Shown here: positions 1-9,953 of the stretch, in pieces
Position numbering within the stretch: position 1 is the first letter of the stretch
Layout: the number at the start of each line of letters is the position of its first letter
From: Rhynchopus euleeides
Taxonomy: Eukaryota > Euglenozoa > Diplonemea > Diplonemida > Diplonemidae
DNA: 64,000 nucleotides
Direction of reading: 5' to 3'
NCBI GenBank assembly: GCA_963210315.1
Contig: OY723275.1
Span: forward strand, 62,001-126,000
Translations under genes and position numbers: made by a program
Notes under the pieces: model-generated
The model's database searches: none
The model's input: the letters and a program-made list of their open reading frames with translations, nothing else
Told to the model about the DNA's origin: nothing

Positions 1-582
1 GTGTGTCCCTCAGTCAGGAGAGGAGGTCTCGGTCGCTAAAAACGCGCCCCCTCGGGCAGAGTGGTTGTGTCATCGCTGTTGTGTCACACCAATTGCCTCT
101 CGGGCGGTGTGTCTTTTTTGATTTGACAACTCCGGTTTGGTGTACCTCGATGAGCTTACCTTACCTTGTCGTCGGACACAACATATCATCGTTGTCCCAA
201 ACCCCGTAACCCACGTGAAGTGGATCATCTGAAGTGCAGAATGAGGTGGAGCAGGTGGAGCACGAAACATAAGTAAACCATAGCAAGAGAGGCCAGCAGC
301 AGTCCCGAGTCCATCGCGTTCCTCGTAGCATTTCCCGTACCACACAGGTGTGTTATGTGCAAAAAATAGGCAATTTCCGTTCGCTCTATGGGAGCAATCA
401 CCCCTTTTTCGGAAATTTATTTCCCCCCCCCCCTTTTTTTTCCCGTCACTACCCCCCTCCGCGCGGGGATTCACCCCCGCTTCGCGTCACACGGAAACAA
501 ACAGAATATGACACCGGCAGCAGAGGCTGAGCACTGATCACGCGGGCCTCTCTGGGCACACGCCATCCCCACCCTACTCAGC
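1..582. other. Intergenic, no gene recognised
   Basis: No reading frame here resembles a protein family. The stretch holds a C-run then T-run near 421-440 and GC-rich sequence. On the minus strand it would be the 3' flank of the CAP-like gene that ends at 583. Any gene further downstream lies outside the window. Confidence 0.5.
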
Positions 583-1866
583 CTACTCAGGCATGTCGAA
601 GAACCGCACAATATATTTGAGCGTGGTCCGCTCCCCCGCAGCCCAGATGCCCTGGATCAGAATCTCATAGGCAGCCCCGTCAGACATGTCGACATACTGG
701 GGGCGGAACACCAGGCACGGCGCCCCGCCGAACCCTGAAGCGTTCAGCCTGGAGAACTCCTGCTCATAGGGCCCGTCTGGGGCATCGCCGCGGCGGTGCA
801 GAGGGCAGGCTGTCATCTCAGGCACGCCGCAGCCACACGGGGCCTGGTCGATGTGGGTCCGCCACATGGTGACGGTCGCATTGGGGGCAATCCAATACTT
901 CTCCGGGTTGAGGGAGCAGGACCACGCAGCGTCAGTCTGCATCCAACGCGTGGGGAACCACCCAGGCGCAGGGTATGCGATGAAGTCACCCATGTGCTCC
1001 GCCATGCGGTCCGGGTTGCTCCCCACAGCGTACATGTTGGAGGAGGAGTAGTAGGTTCCGAAGCCTGTCCCCTCCATGCCTGGCGACAGCATCCACCTCC
1101 GGTGCGGCAGCGACCCCACGTCGATCGCATCCGAGTCATGCATGAAGCTGTCGAGCATCACATAAAGCGGCTTGGGCGGGGAGCTGACAAATCCCATCGT
1201 GCGCCCCACACCCCCCTTCGCATAGGCGTACTCCTCGTCAGACATGGTGGTCTGCAGCCTTCCGGAGATGCAGGAGACGACGGGCTGGGCGGGGGACTCC
1301 GAGAAGCAGGCGCCCTTCTCTGCGGATGCGAACCCAGCCTCCTCCATCAGCACCGCTGCGTACTGCGAGAGGGACATGTAGCTGCGGTCCAGCTTGGGGT
1401 TGTACGGATAGGCCGAGCAGAGCCAGCGGTACATCCACAGCTGGGCCAGGGTGCGCGCCAGGACATCGAGGGACACGCCGGAGCAGCGGCGGAAGTTGGG
1501 CCCCCCGTAGGTGTAAGGCTGGATGCCCCCGTGGGAGGGGTTCTGGCTGGCCTGCACCGACACCTCCTGCACGTGGAGGAAGGCCTCTTCCTGGATGTTG
1601 ACCCACGCCGTCATGATGTTCTCTTTGCTGCGCTGCATCGAGCTGGCCACCAGCACGTCGGGCTTCTGGGAGTAGGTGCGCGTGTCCCCCCGGATGCTCT
1701 CGCGCTGCTCGTTCATCTGGCTCCACCAGCGCTGCTCCGCCTGGCTGTCCAGCTCGATGAGCCCTTCGGGGTGTGCGGCCCCGTCCACAGGCATCGGCAT
1801 GATATCCTGGCTCGGGATGTTGTACTTCCTCTCAGGCGGACGCCCCAGACGTGTGTCCTTTGCCAT
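583..1866 (-). CDS. CAP/SCP-superfamily-like protein
   Basis: 427 residues. The start at 1866 (MAKDTRLG...) is chosen because the frame upstream of it is pure low-complexity Pro/His sequence and an acceptor-like 'acatgcag' lies in the C-rich DNA just before it. Around residues 245-300 is the stretch HDSDAID, HRRWMLSPGMEGTGFG and NMYAVG, followed by AYPAPGWFP. These match the pattern seen in CAP (cysteine-rich secretory/antigen 5/PR-1) proteins of bacterial type, where a 'GHRRWLLNP..tGfG' motif precedes a 'WPpaGyvP' motif. No signal peptide is visible, so the protein may be cytosolic or its true N-terminus may lie on an exon I did not find. The N-terminal 150 residues (RWWSQMNEQRESI...) are not recognised. 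The family is inferred from motifs only. The gene is first in order from the left and last in transcription on the minus strand. Confidence 0.6.
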   Translation of the reverse strand: MAKDTRLGRPPERKYNIPSQDIMPMPVDGAAHPEGLIELDSQAEQRWWSQMNEQRESIRGDTRTYSQKPDVLVASSMQRSKENIMTAWVNIQEEAFLHVQEVSVQASQNPSHGGIQPYTYGGPNFRRCSGVSLDVLARTLAQLWMYRWLCSAYPYNPKLDRSYMSLSQYAAVLMEEAGFASAEKGACFSESPAQPVVSCISGRLQTTMSDEEYAYAKGGVGRTMGFVSSPPKPLYVMLDSFMHDSDAIDVGSLPHRRWMLSPGMEGTGFGTYYSSSNMYAVGSNPDRMAEHMGDFIAYPAPGWFPTRWMQTDAAWSCSLNPEKYWIAPNATVTMWRTHIDQAPCGCGVPEMTACPLHRRGDAPDGPYEQEFSRLNASGFGGAPCLVFRPQYVDMSDGAAYEILIQGIWAAGERTTLKYIVRFFDMPE

Positions 1867-2144
1867 TGTTGCCGCGTGGAGGGGGGGGGGGTGGGGTCCT
1901 GCATGTGGGGGTGGTGGGAGGGGGGGTGGGTGGGTGGGTGGCAGAAGGTTGGAGCGGTCAAGGGGTGGGTGGGGTGGGGTGGGGTGGGGTACGACTTGAT
2001 GTTGCATGCTGTCCTGTGTGTGGGGGGGGAGCAAAGGCGCCTCCTCGTGTTTGGGTAAATGTGTGGGGAAGGGCAAGCGAGGAGGTGCGGGGGGTGGGCC
2101 CCCCCCCCGCACACACAGCAGAGGAAACAAACAGCGCTGGCGTG

Positions 2145-3224
2145 TCATCCGCAGTTGTGCCCGCTGCACGTCGCGGGGCGGCTCTTGCGCGTCTTGGCGG
2201 AGCTGCTGCGTGCATTGCTCCCCGATATCACAGATCCCGCGCGGGAGCGCGCTGTGCGGGGAGGTGCCACGTCATGGAGCACCGGCCTGCCTCGCCGTCG
2301 GCTTTTCGCTGCTTCTGCTGAGGACTCGGGCTGGAACAATAGGCCCGACTGCAGAGCGCTGCCGTACATCCGGTCATTCACAGTTTGGAAGTCGCGCGTG
2401 TCGGCGTACTGCGGCGAGGGTGGTTGAGATGTGGGTGTGGGGGCGAAGGCACGCCATAAAAGATGCGAGGTGCATACCAGCTTTGCCTGCGTGTCGAGTT
2501 GGGTCTTCAGCATCTGGCGTTGGAACCGTGAGGTTTCGTAGGCCACATCGGTGAAGTCAGCCTTGTACCGCGTGATCGCTGTGAACCCGCTCGTGTTCAC
2601 AGGATTCACACGAGGCCTGCACGGCGCGGGGCGGCATTGCGTTGCATCGCCCAACCCGCGGTAGGACGCACGAGCCGTGCTCTCGCCCTGGAAGGGCTCC
2701 ACCTTCCAGTGCTGTGCGCTGGGCACAGGCTTGTTGACGGCCTTTGGCGTTGCATGTCGCACCCTTGGAGGCTGGATCCCTTTGTAGCACTCGCCGTTGG
2801 TCGTCGCGCCTTGAAACTCGTGGCGCTCCGGCTCAGGATCAGGAGGGCGCGTGCGTATCTTCCGGTGCTCCGCCACCTGTGTCGGCTCCGGCAGCACAAA
2901 TGCCGTGCCGGTCGTCGTCAGGAAGTCTCGTGTGACTTTCGGGTCACTGTACCCTGTCCACCCTCCACGCAGCGCCTTCCAGGCACGCTGTGCTGCACAC
3001 TGGGTGTCACCCCGCACTGCCGACCCCTTCTCCGGGTAGTCCCACTGGTATGCCGTGCGCATCACACGCTCGTTGTTCTTCATCGGCTCGATCTTATCGG
3101 TCGGCTTGTCCCAGCATGCCTGCCCTGTCACAGGGTCGACAAAATACCACTTCCCTGTCCCCTCGCTACGCCGCACCCTCCACCCTTTGGGCGCCTTCGG
3201 CCTCACATCCGGCTCCACAGCCAT
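2145..3224 (-). CDS. WW-domain protein with SAXO/MAP6-like microtubule repeats
   Basis: The start is set at MAVEP (3224) because a strong acceptor (cttcccctgcag) interrupts the upstream in-frame extension. A WW domain is at residues 14-41: W15, the aromatic pair WYF at 26-28, and W38 followed by DKP. WW domains bind proline-rich ligands. The rest carries repeats of the type F-x-G-x-(S/T)-T...Y/F, for example HEFQGATTNGECY and PFQGESTARASY. These resemble the Mn motif of SAXO/MAP6 proteins that sit on or in axonemal microtubules. A likely 69-nt intron lies at 2409-2477 (GTATGC...CCGCAG, phase 0); it keeps the frame open if retained, so 359 residues unspliced and 336 spliced. The C-terminus is basic and Ser/Arg-rich. 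A role as a flagellar or cytoskeletal microtubule-associated protein is inferred. The WW domain is clear, the SAXO assignment moderate. Confidence 0.75.
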   Translation of the reverse strand: MAVEPDVRPKAPKGWRVRRSEGTGKWYFVDPVTGQACWDKPTDKIEPMKNNERVMRTAYQWDYPEKGSAVRGDTQCAAQRAWKALRGGWTGYSDPKVTRDFLTTTGTAFVLPEPTQVAEHRKIRTRPPDPEPERHEFQGATTNGECYKGIQPPRVRHATPKAVNKPVPSAQHWKVEPFQGESTARASYRGLGDATQCRPAPCRPRVNPVNTSGFTAITRYKADFTDVAYETSRFQRQMLKTQLDTQAKLVCTSHLLWRAFAPTPTSQPPSPQYADTRDFQTVNDRMYGSALQSGLLFQPESSAEAAKSRRRGRPVLHDVAPPRTARSRAGSVISGSNARSSSAKTRKSRPATCSGHNCG

Positions 3225-3392
3225 GGCTGAGTGTAAGGGAGCCTGCAGGGGAAGCATGACACTAAGAGCAGACGCGACAACAGCAACATCACATCACAAG
3301 AAAGGGAATTTCCGAACAAAAAAAGTTTGCGAGCTGGGCACAGGCGTGTATCTATTTCACGGAATGAAAATAGGAATTTGGGGAAAAAATAT

Positions 3393-3685
3393 TTTTTTGC
3401 ACTTTTTTCCTTTAGATTTTATTGTGACCCTACTTGGTATTGGCAGAAAAATTTTATGTTCCCGGATGTGCTCAAACATTCAAAAGAACACATTTTCCGT
3501 GGCCAAAAAAAATTGCACCCGGAGGTGGGGATGGGGGTGGTGGTCACTACTTTTTTGCACCATTTTCCCTTGGGTTTTATTGTGACCCTACTTGGCATTG
3601 GCAGAATTCTTTTATGTTCCCGGTCTTGGATGTGCTCAAACAGTCAAAAGAACACATTTTCCGGGTGCAAAAAAATGTTGCACCT
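3393..3685 (+). repeat. Tandem duplication, two units of about 130 bp
   Basis: Two copies of an AT-rich unit start with 'ttttttgcac' at 3393 and at 3551, a period near 157 bp. Each contains the shared strings 'attgtgaccctacttgg' and 'caaaagaacacattttccg'. They differ at scattered positions. No coding sequence. They abut the GC-rich repeat that begins near 3700. Confidence 0.8.
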
Positions 3686-3699
3686 GGGGGGTGGAGAGG

Positions 3700-4140
3700 G
3701 GGGTCGGAGGGCGGTGGTGTGAGGCTTGCTCTCGAGCTCAAACCAACAGATGTTCACTACCGTGGCCTCCGGCGGCTGGGGGGCTCCGCCCCCCAGACCC
3801 CCCTGTGGCGTGTCTTTGCGCGACAATTTATCGTCCCCCCATGCGACATGTGCTATCTGTCAGTTGTGTTGTACTTGAGCGTATGCGACTATGGAGCCAG
3901 GCCAACAGACGTTCGCTACCGTGGCCTCCGGCGGCTGGGGGGCTCCGCCCCCCACACCCCCCTGTGGCATGTGCCTGGTCTTGGAGCCAAGTCCTTGCGC
4001 GTACGGGGCTGCGGCATGTCGGTTCCAGCACCCTCGCGGGAGGCTGGGCCCGAGCACTGATCTCTAAGAGACGAACCACCTTGCGAATGCGATCGGGTTT
4101 GCGGGCTTGCGGCCATGACATCTCGAAAGGGTTGTCGTGG
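3700..4140 (+). repeat. GC-rich dispersed repeat (family copy 1)
   Basis: Two tandem cores at about 3744-3810 and 3903-3970 share 'cgtggcctccggcggctgg' and 'gggctccgccccccag', followed by a flank that includes 'gccaagtccttgcgcg'. The same cores and the same flank occur inverted at 11180-11810, so this is one repeat family present in both orientations about 7 kb apart. The core can fold into a GC hairpin (GGGGGCtccGCCCCC). It is not protein-coding as far as I can see. Confidence 0.8.
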
Positions 4141-4802
4141 ACCCGTGATCATGTTTCGGGTTCGACTTGGTGGGCATCCGTGGCGATTCGCGGAACCACG
4201 TGTATGTGTGCGAGGAAGCAAAGAGATAACACACCAGGAGCCACGCAGCACCAGGTCGACCTGGATCTGATCGAGCTCAGGGGGAAGGAAGCACAGTCAC
4301 CAAAGTGATATCACCACCGGCCTCAACCACCAAACTGCAACCGCAGAAGTTCCGCTATTCTCACAAGGGAAGGCGCCCTGGGATGTAGCAGTGATTTGTG
4401 TGCAGCGCCATCAAGTGACACTGACCGCCTTGAACAGAGAGGTAGTGTACAGATGGCGATCAGTGAGAGGGCGTGCTGTGTCCTTCCACTTCCCCATCTA
4501 CCTCCATTCGTTCACCGTTGTTGATAGCGATTTTTTCGCCATTTTTTCGAATCGTATGCATCGGTCAGGCCGAGTGAATCAAAATAGCGCAAAAATCACA
4601 CCAAAATCTGTGTCTGAGGCACAGAAATCGTGCAAAAAAGCACCCAAAAAAAGTGCAAAAAAACCAAAATAGGATTTCGAAAATTGGCCAAAATACCCCC
4701 AAAATCGAGCCACACCTGCTGGGCATGAGGCAGGGTACTTGTACACAGCTTCTTCGGATTGGAACCCGCTTTGGCACACTTGGTGGCATCCGAGGCGCCA
4801 CC
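4141..4802. other. Intergenic with A-rich short repeats
   Basis: No gene recognised. From about 4570 to 4720 there is an A-rich block with recurring 'gcaaaaa' and 'ccaaaat' units. This is the downstream flank of the minus-strand gene ending at 4803. Confidence 0.5.
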
Positions 4803-5891
4803 CTACCTCTTGCGTGTATGGTATGCTCTGGGCAGCAGTGCAAGCGTTCCTGTCGGGGCAAGGTACTGCAGGCAGTTCCGCAGGTTCTGAGAGTACCTCG
4901 TGGCGAACCTGCTGAGCCGCTGTCCCCGCGAACGCGTTGTGTCAACAAACGTTTCTTTCGGAACCTGAACCGCGCTGCACTGCCCCGTGCTGTAGTTGGC
5001 GACACCTTTGTGGGTCACCATAGCCCGCACTTCGCCCTCGATGCGATACAGCGGGGGATAGATCGTCTTGTCACACCGCGTGATGAGCACTTCGGCAAAC
5101 GAGGATATGGCCTCCACAAACTCGTCGTGGTTCAGCGCTGACTCCAGAAGCTGGTCAAACTGCGCCGCCGCACACTCCTCGGAAACGGTCACTGTGTATG
5201 GCGTGTAGTCAACAGGGTCACTCGACGTCGTGACATCCCCTGTCTTCAGCGTCTTGACCCCCTTCAGCGCCGCACGCTGCGGCGACCCCAATATCACCGG
5301 CAGGTCCTCAGGATCCGCGGTGCTGTCCACATCGGACGTCTGCACCGCCCACTCCACACACCCCTCCTGCCGGATAAGGAAGTAGAACCAGATGGTGGTC
5401 TCCGTGCCGCAGGGCAGGTGGTGCAGCCACAGCACCACCTCGCGGTGCGTCTCCCTGTGGTGCCCGTGCGACAGCCACCACCCCTCGCTCCCGCTGTACG
5501 TGGAGGAGTGCTTCCAGGTGTAGGTGCTGCAGTTGGGTGTGATGCTGATGTCGCCCACCTCCCACCCGGGGAGGCACACCTTCGGGAGGCGGTCTACCAC
5601 CAGCTTGACCTCTTGCGAGAATGCAAGCATGCTGAGGAAGGCGGTGCGCAGCGCAGGCGTCTGCGGCAGTGGCAGCGAGCCCAGCGGGCCCTGCCGCCCG
5701 GCGTGGGGGGCGGGGATGGCAGCCGCAGCGATAGCTTCGCGCATCCTGCAAACGACGTGCTCATCCCATGCGTGCCACATCGCACGGCTGCACAGCGACA
5801 GCGAGATCAGCGCGTGGATCCCCATGTACTCCATCGCACTCACCACGAAGTAGCCTTGGCTCAGCAGCGTTCTTCGCACATCCTCCATCAT
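4803..5891 (-). CDS. F-box-like protein of unknown function
   Basis: 362 residues from the first ATG (5891) after an acceptor-like 'ctcgcctgcag' that ends 49 nt upstream. The upstream frame is Pro/Thr low complexity and is taken as non-coding. Residues 1-45 (RRTLLSQGYF..., HALISLSLCSRAMWHAWDEH) resemble the second half of an F-box: a leucine-rich helix, then a conserved Cys/Ser-R-x-W turn. The C-terminal 300 residues contain a beta-rich segment with many Trp and Cys (WKHSSTYSGSEGWWLSHGHH) but match no family I know. If the F-box is real the protein would recruit substrates to an SCF ubiquitin ligase; that is inference. A run of about 18 Gs on the plus strand (near 6070-6088) lies upstream. 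Confidence 0.55.
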   Translation of the reverse strand: MMEDVRRTLLSQGYFVVSAMEYMGIHALISLSLCSRAMWHAWDEHVVCRMREAIAAAAIPAPHAGRQGPLGSLPLPQTPALRTAFLSMLAFSQEVKLVVDRLPKVCLPGWEVGDISITPNCSTYTWKHSSTYSGSEGWWLSHGHHRETHREVVLWLHHLPCGTETTIWFYFLIRQEGCVEWAVQTSDVDSTADPEDLPVILGSPQRAALKGVKTLKTGDVTTSSDPVDYTPYTVTVSEECAAAQFDQLLESALNHDEFVEAISSFAEVLITRCDKTIYPPLYRIEGEVRAMVTHKGVANYSTGQCSAVQVPKETFVDTTRSRGQRLSRFATRYSQNLRNCLQYLAPTGTLALLPRAYHTRKR

Positions 5892-6321
5892 CCCCCCTGC
5901 CACGCCGTGGATGCGTTGGCGTGCCCACGGCGGCACCACCCTGCAGGCGAGCGGTGGGGTGGGTGGGTGGGTGTTGGTGGCCAGCATCCCATTGGGGCAT
6001 GGGTGCACTAAGCAGGAGTCAAAAAAGCGGATGGGTGGGCAGGGTGGGGTGGGGTGGGTTGGTGTGGGCGGGGGGGGGGGGGGGGGGGTCGCCGTCAACG
6101 CGCCACCACAGGTGGGGGTACACAGTACATCATGGGGGGGGGTGCTTGGATGGAGGGGAAGGGAAGGGGCCACCCACACACCACCCCCCAGCTATCTGCC
6201 ACGGCTTGTCGAGGCAAAGCTTTTTGCGAAGGGGTCTTCGGAAGGGGCAAGACAGAGGCAAGACACGGGCAGAGGTGGGGCGGGCCTGCCGCACCACCAC
6301 ACCGCCACTGGGCTGCTGCGG

Positions 6322-7632
6322 CTAGCCGTGGTTCGGTGAGTGGCACCGGTACGAGTGGGGGGTGGTTCCCCGCCTGGACGCTGCAGGCGGGGAGCTCTCG
6401 GGCGCTGCCTCCGAGAAGGCAGAGTCTGCGAACGACGCGGCGAGGCTGGCACGGTCGCGCCGCACCGCCTTGAGGGAGTGCGATGCGAGCAGGACACGCA
6501 GCTGCCGCACCTCCTCACGCAGCTCCAGCTCCGTCTCGCGCATGCCGGCCACCTTACACTGCTGCACGCGCAGCTCGGTGCTGGCGTCCTCCCTCTGCCG
6601 AGACACATGCGCGGAGGAGAGCGTGCTCTCCTGCAGCTGCTGCCGCACTGCATCACGCTCCAGCAGCAGGGCACGCGCATGCTGCTGGTGCTGCTGGCTC
6701 TCGCCCTGCAGTGCGGCACACCTCTCCCTCTCCCGCTGCACCTCTGCCCGCAGCGTGTCGATCTCTATCTGCTGCAGGCGCTGCAGCCGGGCGTGCTCCG
6801 CCGCTGCAGACCGCTGGGTCGACTCCAGCTCCGCCACCTCCGCCCGGTGCGCCGCCTCCTGCCTGGGGCACGGCTGGGGTGAGGGCGGCGGCGACGGCGC
6901 AGCGCCGTGGCGTGGCGAAGGTGTCCTGGCCCTGCCCTGCTGCTGCTGCTGTGCGGCCTTCTGGCGCACATCCGCCAGCACCGATTTGAAGACGCGCCCC
7001 ACCGCAGCCTGGGGGTCCATGCGCTTCTTCCGCACAGCCTTCACGATGTCCACCACCACGGGGTGCGTCCCGAAGATGTAGTCGGCATGACGCAGGTCGA
7101 TGCCGAGGTCCACCCCCTCGAGGTACTGCAGGGCACGTGAGGCCATGTCGATGCGGCTGTGGAGGAAGAGGCCTGCCAGCAGCACCTTCAGCGCAGGCAG
7201 GGAGAACAGCACGTCCGACACGTGGAAGTAGAGCGTGTGGGTGTGGGCATCGCGGCTGCGCAGCAGGCAGCGCTCCACGATCAGGATGCACAGCAGGGCA
7301 GCCCAGTAGACGAAGTGCCGCCGCTTGGTGTGGTTGTCGTCTTTGCGCTTCTTCCGCAGCGTCTGCATCTGCATGTAGCCATCAGGGTGTTGTCCGATCT
7401 GTGACCCGCGCCACTTCTTGACGAGGCCATCGTCCTGCTCTGCAGGGCGTATGGGGCGCCACCCGTCGTCGCTGTCGGTGTCCTCCTCGTCCCACCCGCA
7501 GTCCTGCAGCAGCTGCCGCAGCAGGGCCTGCGTCCCCTCCGCCTCGCTCACGGCAGCCAGCGCGAGATACGCTGGGACGACGAAGTACCCCACAGCAGCC
7601 ACCACGTGCATGAGCACGCCATCCCACCCCAT
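6322..7632 (-). CDS. REEP/HVA22 (TB2/DP1)-like membrane protein with C-terminal coiled coil
   Basis: 436 residues from ATG 7632, which sits 5 nt after the acceptor 'ccccctgcag'. The N-terminal 170 residues match the REEP/Yop1/HVA22 layout: a hydrophobic hairpin with AVGYFVVPAYLALAAVS (compare VGxxYPAYxSxKAIE), an acidic loop (DEEDTDSDD), a second hydrophobic stretch FVYWAALLCILIVE, then LPALKVLLAGLFLHS and a helix ALQYLEG. Proteins of this family shape ER tubules. After about residue 250 comes a Pro/Ser/Gln linker and a long coiled coil rich in Glu, Arg, Gln and Leu, ending in a Ser-rich tail. The loop between the hydrophobic parts is longer than usual for the family. The upstream frame to 8400 has no TM or domain logic and is excluded. 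An additional 5' exon cannot be excluded. Coiled coil is clear, the REEP call moderate. Confidence 0.6.
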   Translation of the reverse strand: MGWDGVLMHVVAAVGYFVVPAYLALAAVSEAEGTQALLRQLLQDCGWDEEDTDSDDGWRPIRPAEQDDGLVKKWRGSQIGQHPDGYMQMQTLRKKRKDDNHTKRRHFVYWAALLCILIVERCLLRSRDAHTHTLYFHVSDVLFSLPALKVLLAGLFLHSRIDMASRALQYLEGVDLGIDLRHADYIFGTHPVVVDIVKAVRKKRMDPQAAVGRVFKSVLADVRQKAAQQQQQGRARTPSPRHGAAPSPPPSPQPCPRQEAAHRAEVAELESTQRSAAAEHARLQRLQQIEIDTLRAEVQRERERCAALQGESQQHQQHARALLLERDAVRQQLQESTLSSAHVSRQREDASTELRVQQCKVAGMRETELELREEVRQLRVLLASHSLKAVRRDRASLAASFADSAFSEAAPESSPPAASRRGTTPHSYRCHSPNHG

Positions 7633-9951
7633 CCCACCTGCAGGGGGCACGTGGCACGGCAGAGGCAGACACACAGTGCAGGCGGCAGTCAACGTTGAGG
7701 GGGCGTGGCGAGGTGGGAAGGGGGAGGGGGAGGGAGCGCTGGAGAGAGCATGCTTTGGAGATTCCTCTGGTGTCACCGGTGGGTAGAGGTGGTGGTGGTG
7801 GTGTATTGTGTGATGTGCCCGTTTGCAGGATCTCGGGGGTGTGGGGTGGAGCGGGGGGGAGAAGATGGTGGAAGGGCTTCCAAAAAAAATGGCCCCGCGG
7901 CTGGCTTCCCCCACAGCTGGCTTGCAGAAGAAAGCACCTGCTTGGAGGGAGAAGCAGGCGTTGGAGCTGCGCAGGCACAAAGGCCTATGGCGCTGACACT
8001 GCTCTTCTATCGTTTGAAAAGATGAGGCACAGCTCTTCACCTTGACAAAGCCCCCACCCCTCATTCCAGGGCGATCGCCATCACGCGCTCTCTGGGGGCT
8101 TTCGCTCTGTAGTGAGCTGCCTAAAAATAAATGTTGCACCGTGTTCCTCTTTGTAGTGTGCGAAAAGCTAGGGTGAGAACGCACCGAGCGAACTCTGATG
8201 CTGCCTCCACCACCACACAGAGCAAAGCCCCGTTGACACAGAGCGCAGAAGCTTTTCAGAAAAACCACCGCTGCTCCGCTCCACCCCCCCCTCCCGGCCA
8301 CGGCCATGTGACGAGATGTGTTTTTTTGGTGCATTTCTTTATACTTTCTTAGACGCCCCGACAAAAAGCCCACAAGCCACAAGAGCTCAAGAGGCTGCAC
8401 GAGCCCCCTTCCCCGCCCTTTAATTTACCGCTGGGGGGGGTGGGGGTGGGGGTGGGTGGAGGGGATGGGATGCCCCCAGCTCCGTGCCAAGCTGTGTCGG
8501 GTGCGACACCCTATTTCTGTTAGGGCATTCACTCTTATGCACGAGGGTTGGAGGGCGCCCCACCCCCTTCCCTTTCCCCCCCCCCCCCCCGCTATTTTTT
8601 ATAGGATTGGCATCATTGGGGGTACCTCGACTCGCCTGGGGGCCCTCGCCAACCAGGTGTGACTGAGTGAGAAGAAGTGAGCCACGGCACTTCCCCTCTC
8701 TGGCTGAGCTGTGACTGGTAACGAGACCCCCCATTGGAGTAGATAAGTGTTGGGTTGAGAGGAAACATTCAAAGCAAAGCTCAAGCAAAATAAAGGGAGG
8801 GCGCCAAGAAGGGCAGCACCGCAGGGGGCGCGGTCTTAACCTGCAGGTTGGTCTCCTGTTGGATTGGGGCAACACTCGGCAATCGCACGGCTGTCTCAGT
8901 TTTGCTCTGCAGTTTGGACCACACCCCTTCCCCCCCAATCCATAGTGCCGTGGGGGTTTACTTTCCTGGCGACAGCACTGTGGTGACCAGCACCAAGAGT
9001 TCTGCAACCCAAAAAAATTATTCACCAAAACTGGTGAAATACAGTGTACAGCCCATGAGACGGTGATGCTACAAAATACAACAGTCTCTCAGGCCTTTCG
9101 TCACAGATGGGGGGCATTTTTTTTCGGGGGCTATTGCTGTTGTCGCGTTGATCGCGGTTCTCCCAGTGGTTTGGGAAAGCTACCCCTTGCCCCCCCCCCC
9201 TGCAGGTGTGTCATTTTTCACCGGGGAAACAGAACACAACCCCAGGCCACATGACAAAGAGCCACTCCCGCGTGAACGGGCCACGCAAGATGGCATATCA
9301 CAGAGGGGGGGTGGCGACAATGCCTTGCGGGTTGGAGCAGCAACAGGGTGGGTGGGCTGGGTGGTGCAGCTTTTTTGCTGCAAAGGGTGGGCCAGAAAGG
9401 GAGTGGGGGCATGGGCAGAATGAGCGTCAAAGCAAAGTATTTTCAACATTTTTCCCAAAGCAAACTGCGAAGGCCCGGCACGGGGGCGTGCCTGCCGCTG
9501 GTCGGAAATAAATAAAGGTGGGTGTGTGGGTGGAGGGCCAGGCCGAGGGGCGCAGCAGACCGCAGTCCCTGAGATTGACACAGGGTTGCCGATTCCGCTG
9601 CGATTTCAATGCGCCCGTCACAACCCTCAAGGCAGCACCGCCACGGCCGGCACCACCGCAACACACCCCACCCTCTTGAACCAGCGACGTGAAAACTGTT
9701 CACCCCCCGAGCGAGTTTTTTCCCTCCAAAGAAAAGAGACAAATCAAGAAAAATCTGGCGTGTGGAGTGTGTTCACAGAGAATCCTATTTCTTATGGGGG
9801 GTTGGGGATAGATTTTCTGCTTCGGTTGGCATGGGGTGCGGATGGGGGTGGATGGCAAGGCGCCACGGGACCCCTGACTGCGCAGCGTCGTTTTTTTTTT
9901 TTTTTTGCGGCCTGTGTGCAGGGCATTTTATACATGGTATGACAAAGGTCT
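7633..9951. other. Gene-free stretch upstream of the REEP-like gene
   Basis: No convincing coding sequence on either strand. It contains (GGT)n near 7785-7803, several G or C runs (for example 8577-8590), a fragment of the dispersed 'gcaccgagcgaac' repeat near 8178 and a T-run at 9891-9906 just before the MITE. Confidence 0.5.
8178..8260 (+). repeat. Dispersed repeat fragment ('caccgagcgaac' family)
   Basis: Shares 'gcaccgagcgaactctgatgc' type sequence (about 20 nt core) with copies near 15928, 26693 and 34118, all in the same orientation. See the separate finding. Confidence 0.5.
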
Positions 9952-9953
9952 TA

